Positions 12,173-25,354 of a stretch of 64,000 bases of DNA are shown here, in pieces. The notes beneath the pieces were generated by a model. That model worked only from the letters and a program-made list of their open reading frames with translations, searched no databases and was not told the DNA's origin. The position numbers and the translations under genes are program-made. The stretch spans positions 310,001 to 374,000 of the forward strand of contig BSBK01002936.1 in the NCBI GenBank assembly GCA_027943335.1, given 5' to 3'. This DNA comes from Chamaecyparis obtusa (lineage: Eukaryota; Streptophyta; Pinopsida; Cupressales; Cupressaceae). Numbering within the stretch: position 1 is the stretch's first letter; every line of letters begins with the position of its first letter.

Positions 12173-12546
12173 TGTTAGAGTAAAAAAGTGTTTTCTTATT
12201 ATATGAATCATATTGATTTAATTATTAAGTCACTTATTACCTCTTTCTACTTAAAGCTAAACTTTAGGTATATAATAATTAATTGTTTTGTTAATTATTA
12301 TTGTACAACCTAGGGTTTTACCTTTTTAGGTTTTCTGATCTCCTTTTATAAGGATTGATCTCATAAGACATGTAACCTTTTCTGATATTTCATTATTGAT
12401 TGCAACTTTTATTTTTTCACATCAAGGATTTCTCTGGATCCATACATTCAGGTCTCCATAGCTATTTGCTTCTCTCTCTTTCTGTGACAGGTGTTTTCAT
12501 GTAGGTGTTCTTGGGAGCTGTGGGTTGTTTTTCATCAACTCCAATA
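12173..12546 (+). repeat. 3' LTR of the 9345-12546 element
   Basis: 374 bp partner of 9345-9721, preceded by the purine tract and followed by the AGTAC target-site copy. Confidence 0.9.
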
Positions 12547-13247
12547 AGTACAACTATTCTTGGGATCTATAGTCTTCCCACATTCTACTTTCTATATCAT
12601 CTCAAAACTATGCCCACTGGTCTCTATCATGATGAGACAACCCATATGTCTCAAACATTGGTACATCTATCCCATCACAATCATCTTGCTCTTTGGTACC
12701 AATTTTTGATGGAATGTCATCCTCTATTGTAATAAATTTGTGTAGTATGCAACATGATAATACAATAGGGGCTTGTGTCATGATAGAATAAGATGTGGCA
12801 TGCCTCTGGATTGGAAAAGGATACTTGAGAATACCAAATGTATGCTCTATTACATTTCTAAGAGAGGAGGGTCGGTGGTTGAACAACTCTTGTCGAGAGT
12901 TTATTGGATTCTCTCTTGAAAAATCCTTCAGGTGGTAGCATGTACACCAATAAGGAGCAAGAAATCCAGGTGCATTAGGATATCCAACATCCACTAGAAA
13001 ATAATTTCCTATATAAATAAAATAGATTGTTAAAACTTGAAACATTGATTGTACCCTTGAGTATATTAAACTATAATTTTGCTTATCGAGGGGAACAATA
13101 AGAGGACCTTCTCTTGACATATATGAAGCTAGAACATGACTATCTATAGTGGAACCTTCCCAACCAACAAGGCAGTACTGAAACTTATAATCGAAGAAAC
13201 ATGCACCAATAAAATTTTGTGACAAGTTGCCTTTTCTATCATGATAT

Positions 13248-14728
13248 TGTTGGAAACTGCAATTGAAGCAATTGTTGTATTGTCATTGATGTCAAACCTT
13301 AACTGGTAAGATTGTTGCTATTTAAGAAATTACTATATCTATTTGAATGTTGAGAAGGGGTTAGACAAGGATAAAAACAATAGCACCTAAGGGAAAGGCT
13401 GAGTTAGCTTGATAATTCAATATGTACTTGATTATGTGGCACAATGATGAGATAATGTATTGTTTATCTTAGTAAGAATGAAGACTAAACTAGTAGGCTT
13501 AACCAAGTAAAATTGATGAAATCTAGTTTAAGCCAAGTGATGTTAGTGTTAACCGAGTTAGAATATGTCGAGTAATTTTAGAGTTGACCGAACATCAGTT
13601 AATTGCCGAGGAAGACAATATTAGCCAAGGAAACAGTTTTAGTGGTGACCAAACTTTCTAGTGAAGACTAAGGAGTTGAACACAATATTGACCAAGCGTT
13701 AATAATTTACATTTGAGGAATAATTTAGATTCCTAGCCAACATAGTTGAATTCTTCGATAATGTAAACCATGTTGACTTTATTTATTGATTGTATGAAAG
13801 CATTTAATGAGATTTAAAATGTTTTATTGTAAATCTTTAAGAGATTTGAGACGTTTCTAGAAGGAGAGATGAAGAACATAAAGTTGGAAGGATTCAATGA
13901 ATCTGACCTAAACCTAAGATCTACAAAGAAGATTAAGTGGAAAAAGTTGTATTGACCTAAGTAAGGAAGTATTAAGGAAACCTAAGCATGAGTATGAAAA
14001 TTGTAGAAGAGAGGTGGAAGCTGATAATGTTGGAGTTGATGTTATTGATTGTCTAAGCAGAAAAGGCTGAAGGATAAGTGTTGAGATCACTTGAAGGGAT
14101 TTTCAAGCAGATCAGTGATGGAGATGGAAATGGACTGTAGTCAGTAAGCTAGCATATGTGTATGAAATTGGATTTGATATCTGCAAAGTGAGTTGTATGT
14201 TTACAGATCAATATTACTATTACTTTCTAACCATTGTATCAGTCAAAATCTTTTTAACAGAGGTTGACCTAACAGTCATATGTATAAATCCTTTGAACAA
14301 GGTTGCATTCTAATGGAGTGTATGTAAGTCCTATAACAAGGCACACTTTTAACAGAGTGGTTGAAATCGTTTAACCGGGTCACACTTGATAGTGTGTATA
14401 TAACCTTTGATAGGGTTGGCTTTTCATATAACTCACTTCTGAAGAGTGAAAATAATAGTAACATGTTACAAAGTGGTTTTTCACTAATTGGGTTTCCACT
14501 ATAAATCTTGGTGTCAATACTTGTGTGAATGTTTTGGTTTGAACATTTATGTGTTTTACAAGCTAAGTACAATTGGGTAGTGGACTGCAATGTTATATAT
14601 TTCTATTATGCAATCAGCTATTGGTTGTTGGATCTTATTTGTTGAAGAGTTTGAAAGTTTGTTTTATACATTTGGACCTGAGAACAACTAATTCACCCCC
14701 GTCTCTATTGTTCTAAATCATATTAACA
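13248..14728 (+). repeat. 5' LTR of the 13248-20998 copia
   Basis: Begins TGTTGGAAACTGC and ends ATTAACA. It matches 19523-20998 throughout, with many scattered transitions. Confidence 0.92.
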
Positions 14729-14787
14729 ATTGGTATCAAAGCTTTGTTGGTGCTTATAGAGAACAAGCTTAAAGGTGCTTGAAGCAA

Positions 14788-15790
14788 ATGATCAGGATGT
14801 ATAAGGAGGTACCGAAGCTAAATAAGGAAAACTTCCCTACATGAAAAAGTTTGATGAAGTTGCATCTGGTTGGTATTGGTGATTCTACAAAGTATTATGT
14901 TGATCATGAATATGTCACACCTGTTACAACTTTGACTGTCGAGGAGATGAGAGCTAAACAAGAACACAATAAGGCAATATTGGAAATTGCATCTACCTTA
15001 AGCTATCAATAATTTGAGGAAATCAAAGACTCCACAAATGCAAAGAAAATGTGGGACACTCTTGCAACCATCTATGGTGGTGATATAAATGTACTAAGAG
15101 CTAAAGCTGAGAGCATTAGAGGTAAATTTGATGAAATGAGAATGCAAGAAGGCGAGAATATTACATAGTATTGTGGTAGAATAAAAGAAGTTGTAAATGC
15201 TATTAGAGGAGAAAATGGAACTATTGATGATGAAACTGTGATAGGAAAATTTTTGAGAACTCTGTATCCTATCTATGCTATTAAAATCTCTGCAATTCAA
15301 GAATCTAGGTGTAATCCTAACAATGCACTTACTTTGGAAAGTTTGGTTGGTAAGCTTACTTCTTTTGAGCTTTCTAACTATGATAACATCACTGTTGCTA
15401 ATGTTGAATCTTCTTTTAAGTCACAAATGGTTTTGAGTAAGTCAAATAAAGAGAAAGATAGATGCATCAGCGAGAGTGAAAGTGAAAGAGACACATCTGA
15501 TGAAGAACTTGAAAATCTTGAAGCACTTATGGCTAGAAGGCTGAAAAGGGGAAAGGAAAGTACAAAGGTAAACTCCCTATTATATGTTTTTCATGTAATA
15601 AAGTTGGTCACATAGCTACTAGATGTCTCAGTAGGGATGATAGGGATGAAGAAAGAGACAACAAGCATAAAGACAAAAGAGATGATATAATTTCCCAAAG
15701 GTACAAGGACTACAAGGGAAAATGTAAGAAATCCTGCTATGTTGCCAAAGAAGAAATTGACACTAATAGTGATGATTTTGAAATTGAAGT
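14788..15790 (+). pseudogene. Copia gag (UBN2 type with zinc knuckle)
   Basis: The ATG at 14788 follows the primer site by 45 bp. The frame shows the gag_pre-UBN2 pattern (MWDTLATIYGG, IRGKFDEMRMQEG, TVIGKFLRTLYPIY) and an acidic Ser/Glu stretch. A CCHC knuckle, CFSCNKVGHIATRC, is at 15585-15626, one frameshift away from the preceding ORF. Stops interrupt it at 14842-14844 (TGA for Trp), near 15010 (TAA for Gln) and at 15166-15168 (TAG for Gln). It would form the particle shell and bind RNA. Confidence 0.85.
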
Positions 15791-15803
15791 AGTCTATGTT
15801 GCA

Positions 15804-17385
15804 ATGAAAGATGAGTCTGATGAGGATGAGAAAACTGCATTGATTTCCTATGTGAACAAGAATGATAAGTGGATTATTGATAGTGGTAGTTCACATCACA
15901 TGACTGGTGATAGAAGTAAGTTTGATACCTTAGATCTTTATAAAGGTAGAAGTGTGAAATTTGGTAATGATGCACCATGTCCTGTTAGAGGAAAAAGATT
16001 GATTAAGCTGACTAATAAGATCACTTGTGATAATGCTTATTGGGTTGAAGGTCTTAACTATAATCTACTGAGTGTTGCACAACTCAATAGCATTGGATAC
16101 TGAGTGGAATTTCATCACAAGAAGGCTAAAATATTTGATGCCATTGGTGAACTGATTGGAAGTGGAGAACATACAAGAGGTAATTTGTTCTATCTTGACC
16201 TATCTAAAGAGACATTTATGATTGCACAACTTGATGACATTTGGTTATGGCATAAGTGGCTATGTCATGTTAACTTTGATAATCTAGTAGAAATTAGTAA
16301 GAAGAAGAAAGTGAGAGGTCTTCCTAGATTGAAGAAACTTGAGAATGTAATGTGCAAACAATGTCAATTGGGTAAGATGACAAAGTCAAGTTTTAAGAGA
16401 AAAACCTTTACTTCTGAGAATGCTTTAGATTTGGTTCATACTAACCTTTATGGACCTATGGGTGTACAAAGTTATTGTGGTGCTAGATATTTCATTTTTT
16501 TATTGATGATTATACCAGAATGATGATAGTAATGTTCTTAAAAGAAAAATTTGATGCTTTTCAAATTTTTAAGTGGTATTTGGCTAAGGTTGAAAAGAGA
16601 CAGGTAGGAACCTGAAGTGTCTGAGATCTAACCGAGGTGGAGAATTTATATCCAATGAATTTAATTTATTTTTCAATGATAGAGGGATCAAAAGACAAAT
16701 GTCTACACCTAGAACACCTCCACAAAATGGTATAGCTGAGAGAAGGAACAGATCTATCATGGATTGTGCAAGGACATTGATGATTAAAAAGAATGTTACA
16801 TAAAAGTAATGGAGAGAATTTGTGAGTACATCTATTTATACTCTTAACCAAGTACATATCAAAAAAGGTACAAATCTAACACCTTATGAGTTATGGCATG
16901 GGCATGCACCTAATGTAAAGTACTTAAGAATATTTGGAAGAAAATGCTACATACTAAAGGACAATAGGAATGGAAACTTTGATGCTAAAATTGATGAGAG
17001 CATATTCCTAGGCTATTCCACAAAAAGTAAAGCTTATAAGTGTTTGAACTCTAACACTAAAAAAATTGTGGAAAGTGTGAATGTCAAAGTTGATGAGTAT
17101 GCAGAGAGAAATGAAGCTAAAAGAAAGAGAGAACCAGAAGATTATAGATCTTTTGTGTATATAGAGGAAGGAGAGGCAAGTGAAAAAATTGCACCTAATG
17201 CTAAGTCTCAGGTAAGTAATGTTGAGCATTAGGAAAATAATGTCGAAAGACAAGAAGAACATGTCGAGAGATAGGAGGAAGTTGTTGAGTATCAGGAAGA
17301 GGTTGCCAAGCATTTAGAAGTTGAATCTGACAATCTTGTTGGTGAACCTGAAGAGCTAGAGGAAAGAAGAGCAGAACCTATTTAG
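15804..17385 (+). pseudogene. Copia protease and integrase region
   Basis: The protease active site is intact as WIIDSGSSHHM (15870-15902). The gag-pre-integrase zinc-binding segment follows near 16245-16370 (WLWHKWLCH, CKQCQLGKM). The integrase core is broken by frameshifts and deletion around 16500-16640; its TPQQNG-like end is visible as TPRTPPQNGIAERRN (about 16700-16750). The C-terminal integrase region (PYELWHGHAPNVKYLRIFG, FLGYSTKSKAYKC) spans 16880-17045. Stops at 16101-16103 (TGA), near 16801, at 17230-17232, 17272-17274 and 17383-17385 are mostly TAG at Gln positions. Confidence 0.88.
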
Positions 17386-17418
17386 GAAAAATATGTAAGG
17401 AGACATCACAAGCCTGAA

Positions 17419-19035
17419 TAGATAATTAGAGACAAAGAAACTAGAGTTTTGACCAGAAGCAAGATAAGAGACCCTACATGTTTATTGCGTGAATTTGAGC
17501 CTAAGAAAATAAGGGAGGCATTATAAAATGAAGACTAGATACAAGAAATGAATGAGGAGATAGACCAGATAAAGAAGAATGATACTTGGACTCTGGTACC
17601 GAGACTAGAAAACAAAAATGTCATTGGAACAAAGTGGGTGTTCTAAAATAAGTTGAATGAGCATGGTAAAATCACAAGAAACATAGCTAGGCTGGTATGT
17701 AAAGGCTATGCACAAGAAGAAGGAATAGATTATGGGGAGACATTTGCCCTTGAAGCAAGACAGGAAGGAGTAAGAAATTTACTTGCATATGTTGCCAACA
17801 AAGATTTCAAGGTATACCAAATGCATGTCAAGTCTACATTTTTAAATGGTATATTAAATGAAGAAGTGTACATTGAACAACCAGAAGAATTTGTTGATCC
17901 AAACAAGAGACACATGGTTTGCAAAATGAACAAAACACTATATGGATTGAAGTAAGCTCCCAGAGCATGGTATGAGAGACTGCACAACTACTTGATATAG
18001 ATTGGATTTTCAAGGACAAATGACACAAGAAATCTATACATCAAAGATAAAGAAGGTAAAGGAATCTTTTTGGCTAATATTTTTGTAGATGATATTATAT
18101 TTGGTGGACAAGATGTCTTGTGTAAGAAATTTTCAAATGAAATGCAAACTGAATTTGAAATGAGTATGTTTGGGGAGATCAAATATTTTGTTGGTTTACA
18201 AGTATATCAGATGAAGGAAGGCATTTTCATCACCTAGTCTAAATATGTTCATGAGATACTAAAAACCTTTGGGATGGAGGATTAAAGGCTAGTAAGTACT
18301 CCTATGGCTACTAGACAAAAGTTATCTAATAATGATGATGCTACAGAGGTAAACCAAACTTTGTATAGATCTATGATTGGAAAACTATAGTATGTTGTAC
18401 ATAGCAGACTAGATATTGCACTAGCTGTTGGGATTGTGGCAAGATTCTCTACCAATCCTAAGGAAACACACATGATGGTTGTCAAAAGGATAATGAGATA
18501 TTTGAAGGGAACTACTGACTATGGACTGTATTACAAGAAGCATGAAAAATTTGAACTGAAAGTGTATACTAATGCTAATTGTGCAGGAAAAGTGGATGAT
18601 AGAAAGAGTACTAGTGGTGGAGCTTTCTTTCTTGGATAGAGATTAGTTTCCCAAAAAAGTAAGAAACAAAATTGCATTTCTCAATTTATTGATGAAGCTA
18701 AGTATGTGGCTGCAGCAATGAATTGTTCAAACTTGATATGGATAAAGCAATTGTTGGTAGGCACGAAAGAAGAGATCACTGAACCAGTTGTTATCTTTTG
18801 TGATAACACAAGTGCTATCAACATCTCTAAGAATCTAGTGATGCATACAAAGACCAAGCACATTTCCATCAAGTATCATTACTTGAGGTAATTGGTATAG
18901 AATAAAGAGGTCCGAATGGACTATGTGAATACAAAGGAACAACTAGCAGACATATTCACTAAAGCTTTACCTAAAGAAGCTCATGAATATCTGAGAGGAC
19001 AATTCGGGGTCCTTCCCCTAATTGAGGCTACCTAG
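17419..19035 (+). pseudogene. Copia reverse transcriptase and RNase H
   Basis: The frame carries the standard copia landmarks: [11 protein letters not shown] (about 17610), [21 protein letters not shown] (17690-17750) and YQMHVKSTFLNG. The catalytic box is FVDDI at 18082-18096. Next come GKL-YVVHSRLDIALAVG, the RNase H domain (ANCAGKVDDRKSTSGGAFFLG, CDNTSAINISKN) and KEQLADIFTKALPKE near the end. At least eight in-frame stops are present, nearly all TAG or TAA where Gln is expected (for example near 17954, 18236, 18388). The polymerase Asp pair is kept, but the protein is dead. Confidence 0.9.
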
Positions 19036-19522
19036 TCAAGCTAGGAGCACTACATCAAATGTGTTGCAAAGAGTATCTAATAGATTGATGTAGAGAAAGG
19101 TCACACTTTAGGAGTAGCATAGAGTTGTGAAATGAACAAAAAAGCTGAGAATCAATCATAAGCAAGATGACAAAGGGAGAAAATATTGTTACTGAACTGA
19201 AAAGATGACATCTACATCTAGAGGATGTATGTTTTAGTTGCTTCTTTGGCATTTTTTTCAAAGAGGGAGATGAATAGAAATGAAAACACATGGTAGAGAT
19301 GAATACACATGGTGAAATTTGATGGAAGATCAAGTAAGAGGGAGAAAGTCAGGAAGATGAATGTTATTGTGTGGATGGTCATATAAGCAAGGCTAATTGA
19401 TTCTGAATCAAAATGAAGCTAAGGATATTATAAATATTTCTAATGGATAGATAAGTTTTTGGATTGGTTGGTAATTCATATGTTATTCATATGGTGTTTC
19501 CATCAATGCCAAAGAGGGAGAT

Positions 19523-20998
19523 TTTTGAAAACTGCAATTGAAGCAATTGTTGTATTGTCATTGATGTCAAAACTTAACTGGTAAGACTGTTGCTATTTAA
19601 GAAAGTACTATATCTATTTGAATGTTGAGAAGGGGTTAGACAAGGATGATAACAATAGCACCTAAGGGAAAGGTTGAGTTATCTTGATACTTCAATGTGT
19701 ACTTGATTATGTGGCACAATGATGAGATAATGTATTATTTATCTTAGTAAGAATGAAGACTAAACTAGTAGGTATAACTGAGAAAAAGTGAAGAAATCTA
19801 GTTTAAGTTGAGTGATGTTAGTGTCGACTAAGTTAGTATATGTCGAGTAATTTCAGTGTTGACTAAACATCAATTAATTGCTGAGGAAGACAGTATTAGC
19901 CGAGGAAATAGTTTTAGTGGTGACCAAGCTTTCTAGTGAAGACCAAGGAGTTGAACACAATATTGACTGAGTGTCAGTAATTTACATTTGAGGAAGAATT
20001 CAGATTCCTAGCTGACATAGTTGAATTCTTGGATAATGTAAACCGTGTTGACTTTATTTATTGATTGTATGAAAGCATTTAATGAGCTGTAAAATGTTTT
20101 ATTGTAAATCTTTAAGAGATTTGAGACATTTCTAGGAGAGATGAAGAACATAAAGTTGGAAGGATTTGATGAATCTGACCTAAACCTAAGATCTATAGAG
20201 AAGATTAAGCGACAAAGTTGTATTGACCTAATTAAAGAAGTATTAAGGAAACCTAAGCTTGAGGATGAAAAGTGTGGAAGAGAGGCAAAAGTTGATAATG
20301 CTGGAGTTGATGTTATTAACTGTCTAAGTAGAAAAGGATGAAGGAGAAGTGTTGAGATCGCTTGAAGGGATTTTTGAGAAGATCAGTGATGGAGATGGAA
20401 ATGGACCATAGTCAGTAAGCCAACATATGTGTAGGGAATTGGATCTAATATTTTCCAAGTGACTTCTATGTTTACAGATCAATATTATTATTACTTTATA
20501 ATGATTGTATCAATCAAAATCCTTTTAACAGAGGTTGACCTAACAGTCATATGTATAAATCCTTTGAACAAGGTTGCATTCTAATGGAGTGTATGTAAGT
20601 CCTATAACAAGTTTCACTTTTAACAGAGTGGTTGAAATCCTTTAACCGAGTCACACCTAACAGTGTGTATATAACCTTTGATAGGGTTGGATTTTCATAG
20701 AGCTCACTTCACAAGTGTGAAAATAATAGTAACATGTTACAAAGTGGGTTTCCATAATAGGGTTTCCACTATAAATCTTGGTGTCAATACTTGTGTGAAT
20801 GTTTTGGTTTGAACATTTATGTGTTTTACAAGTTAAGTACAATTGGGTAGTGGAATGCAATGTTATATGTTTCGATTATGCAATCAACTGTTGGTTGTTG
20901 GATCTGATTTTTTGAAGAGTTTGAAAGTTTGTTTTATACATCTGGACTTGAGAACAATTGATTCACCCCCCCCTCTGTTGTTCTAAATCATATTAACA
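19523..20998 (+). repeat. 3' LTR of the 13248-20998 copia
   Basis: Partner of 13248-14728. Its first dinucleotide is TT rather than TG, a further point change. It ends ATTAACA immediately before the AATAT target-site copy. Confidence 0.92.
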
Positions 20999-21631
20999 AA
21001 TATTTACCCTGCATGTTGACATCTACAGTGACTGGTATATGGATTCCATCAATAGCTCCAACACAATCCTATTCAATATGATACAATCATCAATTGTACG
21101 GTCAACCAATAATATGATAAGGATAAAATCCATAGAAGAAATTTGTAACAAAACAAGAATTACCTTGAAGAATAGATTCAAACAGTCCTTCCCACTAATT
21201 TCAGGAGGAGTGTTTGGACTAGGTGGTATAAAGTAATCATCGTGGAGTGCTAAGATAGCCCTCAACACCTTGTGGAAGTATCAGCTAGCTGTCTCTCCTA
21301 AGTGCCCAAATTTGTGGGCAATATTGTGGTTATTCAAATTATGGCCAAGGGTGTGGAGGAACATCACAAGTTCTTCTAACTTCAAGTGTATCATATCTAT
21401 CAAGCTTCCTTTTAGCCTTAGGATACCATCTAGATGAGAGAAGGCTTTCCTACTCATGAGAATATGATCATGACAATCCACATCATTGGAATGAATAACC
21501 ATTATATAAAAATAATTTCCTTTTCTTATTCATTTACCCATTTGTGCACTACCTTCTTGAGCTAAAACTACTTTGGCTATAGCAAGAAAAGCAAGAAGAG
21601 CTATGAGAAGATGAGTATATATAGTTTCCAT

Positions 21632-22940
21632 AGCTACGCATCCTAAAACACTAATATTCTCAATAGGATTCATGATGCAAGATCATCTCGAGTCTTTGGA
21701 AATCCTATGTCACCAAAAATATGTTTGGTTTGTTTCTATGTTGCTCAGTTCCTTCTTTGACCCAGTTGGTTTGATGTTGCTCAGTTTCCTTTGTTTACCA
21801 GTGTTGGTCGGTTATCTCTCTAGTGCTCAATGAATTCCCCTGGCACTTAGTGATGCTTGTTTGGTGTTCGGTTATCCTTGCTTACCAAGTTGTTTCTTTT
21901 GAAGCCAACTCTTGTAGTTAATTACGGTCATGGATTTAATGATGAAATTTGTCATTGGTAAGTGTGTTGACCTAGATCTAGTCATTTCTTCCATGATTGG
22001 TGGATCTAAAGGCCAACTTGTTTGGTAGCCTCTTGTATAAATATAGTTGTTTGGTTATAGTTTAGGGAGAAATTTTTTGGTTAGAAGATAAAAGCTAGGA
22101 GATAGAAGATTGTTTCAGATCCTTACATGTTGGAGGATTTCTACATACTTGATTGAAATATCTGGCCTGAACCAGGAAGGCCTTATAGCCTGTCATGTAT
22201 GATTCAATTGAAGTAAATTTATGAAAGTTGATCTGCGTCTCTCTCTCTCTCTCACTTGTTGTGTTGTTTCTTCTACATGTTGTTCTACAAGGTGGATCTG
22301 GTTAGGGTGTGCCTTTGCCCCTCTCCCCATCTACCCTTTAATCAATTCATCAATGGCCTAAAATGTGGACAAACACAATGATTTTTGTGAGGATATATCC
22401 ACTATGAAGTACAAAGATAAAGCATACATTAGCTACTAAAACCACATATGTATGTATCTCATGAATTTATCAGCCTTGTTGCATTAAGAAGTAGTTTAAG
22501 AAAATAAATCATAAGAGACACATTTGATATGGATATATTTGTTGTACAATATACTTGAGTGTTTATTGTGTGTAGAATTAGTAACATTTGAGAATGATCA
22601 AGGATCCTTTTCTAAATTGTCTTGGATTGCTTGTGCTCAATGATGGATTGAAATTCTACCCAGGGCATTAACAATTCCACCTAAGATGCTCAAATGCTCC
22701 CAAATCAAGTTTGTATTTCCACCCAAAAGGTGAAAATCTTCTCTCAGATGGTGTATATATTCAATTAATAGGGTTGAGCTTCTACATTCTACAAAAAATA
22801 TTATTACTATATTATATATTTTAGAATTAAGATAATATTATGAATTTATAAAATAACATTACAAAGTAGAATAATATATTAAATTAGTTTACTAAAATAA
22901 ATAATTTCAAAAATAGTAAAAGGAGTCTTTAAAGGAAACT
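21632..22940. other. No gene seen; possible old LTR remnant
   Basis: Repeated phrases GTTGCTCAGTT and TTGGTCGGTTATC/TTCGGTTATCC lie at 21740-21870. A TATAAATATAG box near 22046 and a short CT-repeat (22238-22253) follow. The layout resembles a solo LTR of a gypsy-like element, but no partner or clean target duplication was found. The part after 22780 is very AT-rich. Confidence 0.3.
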
Positions 22941-23429
22941 CGGATTGGTAGGTACAAGATGTGTAATCAAATATGAAAAAGGGAAGTGTCACCAGAACAT
23001 TTTGTACCATTTTTTGATGTACTATTGGTCGAAGTTTCTACCCAACTTGGTCGAATGGTCAACCAACTGGTTCATCACTATTATTTTCATCAAAATATCG
23101 ACCCATTGCTGCAATAGTCGAATGATCGACACCAATATTGGTCTAAAATGAGGGCACTCTAGGCCGGAAATAGCACTGGCAAGTGTTGGTGTATTGGTCG
23201 ATCTTGCAACCAATATAAATTAATACTGGTCAAAAAATTTGGTCGATCTGACCAGGATGCCAAACTCATGACGATAATATTTCGACCACATTTGGTCAAA
23301 TATTTAGTAGCTCCGACCAGGATGCCAAACCCATGATGTCACATTTTGACACAGAATGGTTGATTTTAGACCAGAATTTTGACAAATGTGGGTCAAAATT
23401 TTGATGAAACGTGGAGTGTTTGAAAAAAT
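22941..23429. repeat. Region rich in GGTC(A/G)AA and TTTGACC motifs
   Basis: At least ten short GGTCGAA, GGTCAAA or TTTGACC-like words occur in both orientations, and GACCAGGATGCCAAAC is repeated (about 23249 and 23317). Clusters of short repeats in mixed orientation are typical of subterminal regions of CACTA elements. A similar cluster lies at 37200-37364. I see no coding frame. Confidence 0.5.
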
Positions 23430-23500
23430 TTGAAGATAAATATCTAGACTAATCACCAATGAAATCCTGATCAGTGATTAGTCTAGATATTTATCTTCAA
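23430..23500. repeat. Perfect 27-bp inverted repeat with 17-nt loop
   Basis: The left arm 23430-23456 starts TTGAAGATAAATATC. The right arm 23474-23500 is its exact reverse complement. Loop 23457-23473. It sits immediately before the CDC48 fragments. Confidence 0.95.
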
Positions 23501-23550
23501 GTGTCCACACTCATTATGTGCTTGTTGCCAATAGGTCCCTTCTCGTTCTA

Positions 23551-25182
<1,632 letters not shown>

Positions 25183-25354
25183 ATTTCAATTGTGCTGGCT
25201 TTTGCAAACTAGATTTGGTTATGGACTTTTTAATGGTTTTATTTGAGCTGGTGTGTTAGAATTTTATATTTTTTGATTCAAGTTCCCTCCACTTGTATCT
25301 TATTATTTCAATTTTTCATGTCCTATTTCCTTTGCACTATTATTTCTGATATTA

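Larger units (their letters stand above)
9345..12546 (+). mobile_element. Non-coding LTR retrotransposon (LARD-like)
   Basis: LTRs at 9345-9721 and 12173-12546 start TGTTAGAG and end CCAATA. A primer site TGGTATCAGAGC follows at 9722-9733, and a purine tract (AAGGGGGG) precedes the 3' LTR at 12164-12172. Flanks are AGTAT (9340-9344) and AGTAC (12547-12551), a target duplication with one mismatch. The 2.45-kb interior has no credible gag or pol frame. It contains four degenerate copies of a motif around ATGATATATCATTGGAAAGC. The element depended on another element's proteins. Confidence 0.88.
13248..20998 (+). mobile_element. Decayed Ty1/copia retrotransposon inside the Harbinger transposase gene
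   Basis: LTRs are at 13248-14728 (1,481 bp) and 19523-20998 (1,476 bp). The primer site TGGTATCAAAGC (14731-14742) differs by one base from the usual form, and a purine tract CAAAGAGGGAGA lies at 19510-19521. Flanking pentamers GATAT (13243-13247) and AATAT (20999-21003) form a target duplication with one mismatch. Gag, protease, integrase, reverse transcriptase and RNase H occur in the copia order on the plus strand but contain many stops and some frameshifts. The element cannot move by itself. Confidence 0.93.
671..21631 (-). mobile_element. PIF/Harbinger DNA transposon with three nested LTR elements
   Basis: The span is defined by the two genes typical of plant PIF/Harbinger elements, both on the minus strand: a DDE transposase (21631 to 12554) and a Myb/SANT-like protein (8979 to 671). 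Three LTR elements (1666-8920, 9345-12546, 13248-20998) interrupt it. Without them about 2.8 kb of host element remains, a usual size for this superfamily. In the family both proteins act together: the Myb-like protein binds the element and brings in the transposase. Terminal inverted repeats and the 3-bp target duplication were not found, so the true ends lie outside the given coordinates. Confidence 0.85.
12554..21631 (-). pseudogene. PIF/Harbinger DDE transposase, split by a copia element
   Basis: HARBI1-type nuclease that cuts and pastes the element. The start is taken as ATG at 21631. The N-terminal half (21631-20999) shows FLHTLGHNLNNHNIAHKFG and VLRAILALHDDYF. A 95-bp intron (21163-21069) with GT and AG borders is followed by the first catalytic Asp (GAIDGIHIP). 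After the copia at 13248-20998 the frame resumes at 13247 with QNFIGACFFD and VGWEGSTIDSHVL, the second Asp (FLVDVGYPNAPGFLAP) and the catalytic Glu (NVIEHTFGILK). All three DDE residues are kept. Stops: TGA at 21532-21530 and 21283-21281, both where Arg is expected, then a TAG and a TGA near 12608-12600 shortly before the natural end MWEDYRSQE (stop 12556-12554). Confidence 0.9.

Noticed and set aside
21740..22330. Solo LTR of a gypsy element
   Set aside because: A TATA-like box and repeats fit, but no paired ends or target duplication could be fixed; kept only as a remark.
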